Shown here in pieces: positions 32,636-35,407 of a DNA stretch of 35,407 nt. Position 1 is the stretch's first letter. Every line of letters begins with the position of its first letter. Below the pieces are notes generated by a model. The model was not told the DNA's origin. It did not search any database and worked only from the letters and a program-made list of their open reading frames with translations. Origin of the DNA: an uncultured Eubacteriales bacterium (lineage in GTDB: Bacteria > Bacillota > Clostridia > Oscillospirales > CAG-382); assembly GCA_934444645.1 (NCBI GenBank), contig CAKSCV010000026.1, forward strand, positions 1 to 35,407, in the 5' to 3' direction. Made by a program: the position numbers and the translations under genes.

Positions 32636-32685
32636 GAACACAGAGCGTTTACGTTCAACTGTTTTTTATATGAGGAGAAGAGACC

Positions 32686-35184
32686 ATGTCAAAACGCTTA
32701 CATTTGATTTGCAATGCCCACCTCGACCCGGTGTGGCAATGGGAATGGGAGGAGGGCGCAGCCGAGGCTTTGTCCACCTTCCGCATCGCCGCCGATTTCT
32801 GTGAAGAATACGATTCGTTTGTGTTTTGCCACAACGAGGCTTTGTTATATGAATGGATCGAAGAATATGATAAACCGTTATTCGAGCATATCCGTGCGCT
32901 CGTTAAAAAAGGCAAATGGCACATCATGGGCGGCTGGCATTTGCAGCCGGACTGCAATATGCCGTCGGGCGAAGGGTTTGTGCGCCAGATTCTGTCGGGC
33001 CGCAAATATTTTATGGAAAAATTCGGCGTTGCGCCGACCGTGGCTGTCAACGTTGACCCGTTTGGCCATTCGAGAGGGCTTGTGCAGATACTCACCAAAA
33101 GCGGCTATGACGGCTATCTGTTCATGCGTCCGGGCGACGGCGACCGCTTTATCAAGCTTCCGGCAAATGAATTCAAATGGATCGGCTACGACGACAGCGA
33201 GGTGACGGCGGTTCGGATTCACGGCGGCTATAACTCCGGCAAAGGCAGAGCGGCTGAAAAGATCCGTTCCTATGCCAATGCCTGCGCCGAAGGCGATTTT
33301 TTCCTCTGCTTATGGGGTATTGGCAACCATGGCGGCGGCCCGTCCAAAAAAGACCTCGACGATATCGAGGTCTTGACGGCGGAAATGGCGAAAAACGGCA
33401 CAACGCTCATCCAATCCACGCCTGAATTGTATATAAAGGAAGTCAATGAGCGCCGCACGCTCCCGACCTATGACAAAGGTCTCAATCCTTGGTCGCCCGG
33501 CTGCTATACCAGCCAAGTCCGTATCAAGCAGCGGTACAGATGCGCCGAAAATACGTTTTTCATGACCGAAAGCATGGCCTCGCACGCCTCGCTCGAAAAG
33601 CTGATGGACTATCCCGAAAATGAGCTTGCCGAAGCATTATATGACATTCTGACCGTCCAGTTCCACGATATGCTGCCGGGCTCCTCCATTCAGCCGGCAG
33701 AAGAAATGGGACTTCGGATGCTCGACCATGCGCTCGAAATTTTGTCCCGTGTCAAAGCGCGTGCATTCTTCGCGCTTGCCGCCGGTCAGCCCAAAGCCGA
33801 ACCCGATAAAATCCCGATTTTTGCCTATAATCCCTATCCGTACCCCATTGAAGGCGATTTTACCGCCGAGTTTATGCTGTGGGATCAGAACTGGAATCCG
33901 GAATTTTTGCAGCCGTGCGTGTACGATCAAGCCGGAAATCTCCTGCCGTCGCAGTGCGAAAAGGAATACAGCACCATTCCGCTTGAATGGCGTAAACGTG
34001 TCGTGTTCCATGCATCGCTTGAGCCCATGAAGCTCAACCGCTTCGACTGCGCCTTTGAAGCCATCCCGGCAAAGCCCGTTCCAACGTTAAAACATAACGA
34101 TACGCATTTTGTGTTCGACGCCGGAAAAACACACGTCGAAATCAACCGTGCCACCGGTCTTGTGGATGTATATGCGGTGAACGGGAAAAATTATGTAAAC
34201 AAAAATGCCTTTGCGCTCGAGGTGTTCGAAGACAATTATGATCCTTGGTACATGGAGAACACCTCTTGGAAAAACAAGGTCGGCGAATTTGCCCTTTTAA
34301 CGCCCGAAGAAGCACAGATTTTCTGCCATACGAATGCTCCGCTCGACGGCGTGCACGTCATCGAAAGCGGCGATGTCCGCACAGTGGTCGAAGCCGTGTT
34401 CGGCTATCACAGTTCCCGCGCACAGGTCAAGTACCTTTTGTCAGAAACGGGTGCCTTGCAGATCGATGTGCGCATCGTGTGGGACGAAAAGCAAAAGCTG
34501 GTCAAGCTGAACGTTCCGGCGGCCTTTGACAAGACCGAATGCATCGGTGAAGAAGCGTATGGACGGGAGACCTTGCGCGGCGGCTCGGAGGAAAATGTCA
34601 GCCATCGGTATGCAGCATTATGTCAACCGACAGACGACGGCGCAGCCTTTGCCGTGCTGAACAACGGCCTTTACGGTTCTTCGTTTGACGATGCTGCAAA
34701 CGCCCTTAAAATTACGTTGCTTCGGTCTCCGAGCTACACGGCACATCCGCTTCCGGGACGTGTCACCATGCCGCAGGATCGCTATATGCCGTATATCGAG
34801 CAGGGCGAACGCGATTTTTCGTTTGCTTTTGTTGTCGGCACGCGCGGCGAGGTTTTGGACAAGGCACCGCGCTTGTCCGCCCATTTCAACCGCCGCCCCA
34901 TGGTGCTTTCATTCTATCCGACCGGTGTCGGAGAAAAGCCGCAGACGCCGGTTTTGTTAAGGGATAATGACATCGTGACCATCGAAGCCTTCAAAAAGGC
35001 CGACTGCGGCGATGGGTATATTTTGCGGCTGTTCAATCCGACCGAAAAGAAACAAACTGCCGTTGTGCAGGTATATGACGCGGAAGAGACGGTGAAATTC
35101 GGAAAATTTGAAATCAAAACGCTGCGCTATGAAGCCGGAAAGCTGCGCGAAGACGTGCTGATGGAAGGAATTTTGAAAGAATAA
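32686..35184 (+). CDS. Alpha-mannosidase, glycoside hydrolase family 38
   Basis: 832 residues with no signal peptide, so a cytoplasmic enzyme. The zinc-binding opening CNAHLDPVWQWEWEEG (9-24) and VDPFGHSRG (about 123-131), with the catalytic nucleophile aspartate, define GH38; VQFHDMLPGSS and the later beta-rich half complete the fold. Family members remove alpha-linked mannose, often alpha-1,2, 1,3 or 1,6, and in gut Clostridia commonly break down imported N-glycan or mannan fragments. The exact linkage cannot be told. The start ATG 32686 has GAGGAGAAGAG upstream. It is a single-gene transcript ending at the hairpin at 35212-35242; no transporter or other sugar gene is adjacent within the window. 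Confidence 0.94.
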   Translation: MSKRLHLICNAHLDPVWQWEWEEGAAEALSTFRIAADFCEEYDSFVFCHNEALLYEWIEEYDKPLFEHIRALVKKGKWHIMGGWHLQPDCNMPSGEGFVRQILSGRKYFMEKFGVAPTVAVNVDPFGHSRGLVQILTKSGYDGYLFMRPGDGDRFIKLPANEFKWIGYDDSEVTAVRIHGGYNSGKGRAAEKIRSYANACAEGDFFLCLWGIGNHGGGPSKKDLDDIEVLTAEMAKNGTTLIQSTPELYIKEVNERRTLPTYDKGLNPWSPGCYTSQVRIKQRYRCAENTFFMTESMASHASLEKLMDYPENELAEALYDILTVQFHDMLPGSSIQPAEEMGLRMLDHALEILSRVKARAFFALAAGQPKAEPDKIPIFAYNPYPYPIEGDFTAEFMLWDQNWNPEFLQPCVYDQAGNLLPSQCEKEYSTIPLEWRKRVVFHASLEPMKLNRFDCAFEAIPAKPVPTLKHNDTHFVFDAGKTHVEINRATGLVDVYAVNGKNYVNKNAFALEVFEDNYDPWYMENTSWKNKVGEFALLTPEEAQIFCHTNAPLDGVHVIESGDVRTVVEAVFGYHSSRAQVKYLLSETGALQIDVRIVWDEKQKLVKLNVPAAFDKTECIGEEAYGRETLRGGSEENVSHRYAALCQPTDDGAAFAVLNNGLYGSSFDDAANALKITLLRSPSYTAHPLPGRVTMPQDRYMPYIEQGERDFSFAFVVGTRGEVLDKAPRLSAHFNRRPMVLSFYPTGVGEKPQTPVLLRDNDIVTIEAFKKADCGDGYILRLFNPTEKKQTAVVQVYDAEETVKFGKFEIKTLRYEAGKLREDVLMEGILKE

Positions 35185-35211
35185 GCCAAGCGCGTTCTGC
35201 CGTGTTTTGAT

Positions 35212-35242
35212 AGAAAACCCGTCCGAATAGGGCGGGTTTTCT
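35212..35242 (+). terminator. Terminator after the alpha-mannosidase gene
   Basis: AGAAAACCCG (35212-35221) pairs with CGGGTTTTCT (35233-35242), with three more pairs inside and a GAATA loop. The T run after it is weak. From here to the window end the DNA is AT-rich and shows no gene. Confidence 0.8.
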
Positions 35243-35407
35243 GAATTTTACGGAAAGTCTTTCCGAAAAATCGACAAAAAACGCGTTATTTCGCGGCGCG
35301 AAAGATCGTTTTTTGAACGCGTGATGAATTGTTTGCTTTATAAACAGTTTGTTTACAAATTTTCTGCACATTTTCAGCTTGTTTGTGAATTTTTGAAAAA
35401 CATTTGG

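Noticed and set aside
1..35407. tRNA or rRNA genes
   Set aside because: None of the intergenic stretches shows a cloverleaf with a TTCGANNC-type arm or rRNA-like sequence by eye.

Overview
This window looks like chromosomal DNA of a gut-type Clostridia bacterium (Bacillota), probably an Oscillospirales relative. The reasons are a V-type ATPase operon instead of an F-type one, a glutamine synthetase homologue paired with an ANTAR regulator, DUF4830 and M50 proteins, AGGAGG-type ribosome binding sites, sigma-A-like promoters with 17-bp spacers, and frequent GTG and TTG starts. The assignment rests on gene content only; no rRNA or marker search could be run.

Left part (1-5.4 kb): an accessory defence island. 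It holds the 3' end of a type I restriction specificity gene (hsdS). A tightly overlapping three-gene cassette follows: a DUF3990 ADP-ribosyltransferase-like protein, an unrecognised protein, and a NADAR-family protein of the type that removes ADP-ribose. Next come an orphan 5'-less hsdS half and a complete hsdR. A perfect 35-bp direct repeat (47-81 and 2177-2211) lies in the two hsdS conserved regions and brackets the cassette.

Middle part (5.6-15.9 kb): housekeeping and regulatory genes. On the minus strand are a NUDIX hydrolase, an ANTAR regulator with a degenerate receiver, a glutamine synthetase homologue lacking several catalytic residues, ksgA, an oligopeptide-binding lipoprotein and dnaE. 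A plus-strand S1-domain protein converges on dnaE at a shared terminator.

15.9-22.7 kb: two long non-coding regions (A about 15.95-17.33 kb, B about 21.04-22.7 kb) are diverged inverted copies of one palindromic, hairpin-rich mosaic element. They bracket a block with a MATE transporter, an M50 membrane protease, a small membrane protein, a DUF4830 protein and a histidine phosphatase. This element family is, with the ADP-ribosylation cassette, the least explained feature of the window.

Right part (22.7-35.4 kb): a ten-gene minus-strand V-type ATPase operon in the order G-like, C, I, K, F, E, A, B, DUF368, D. It runs from a clear promoter near 32.5 kb to a terminator at 22.72 kb. A DUF368 polyprenyl-phosphate transporter gene is nested between subunits B and D. 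A divergent promoter drives a GH38 alpha-mannosidase on the plus strand. No tRNA, rRNA, CRISPR array or transposase gene was seen.
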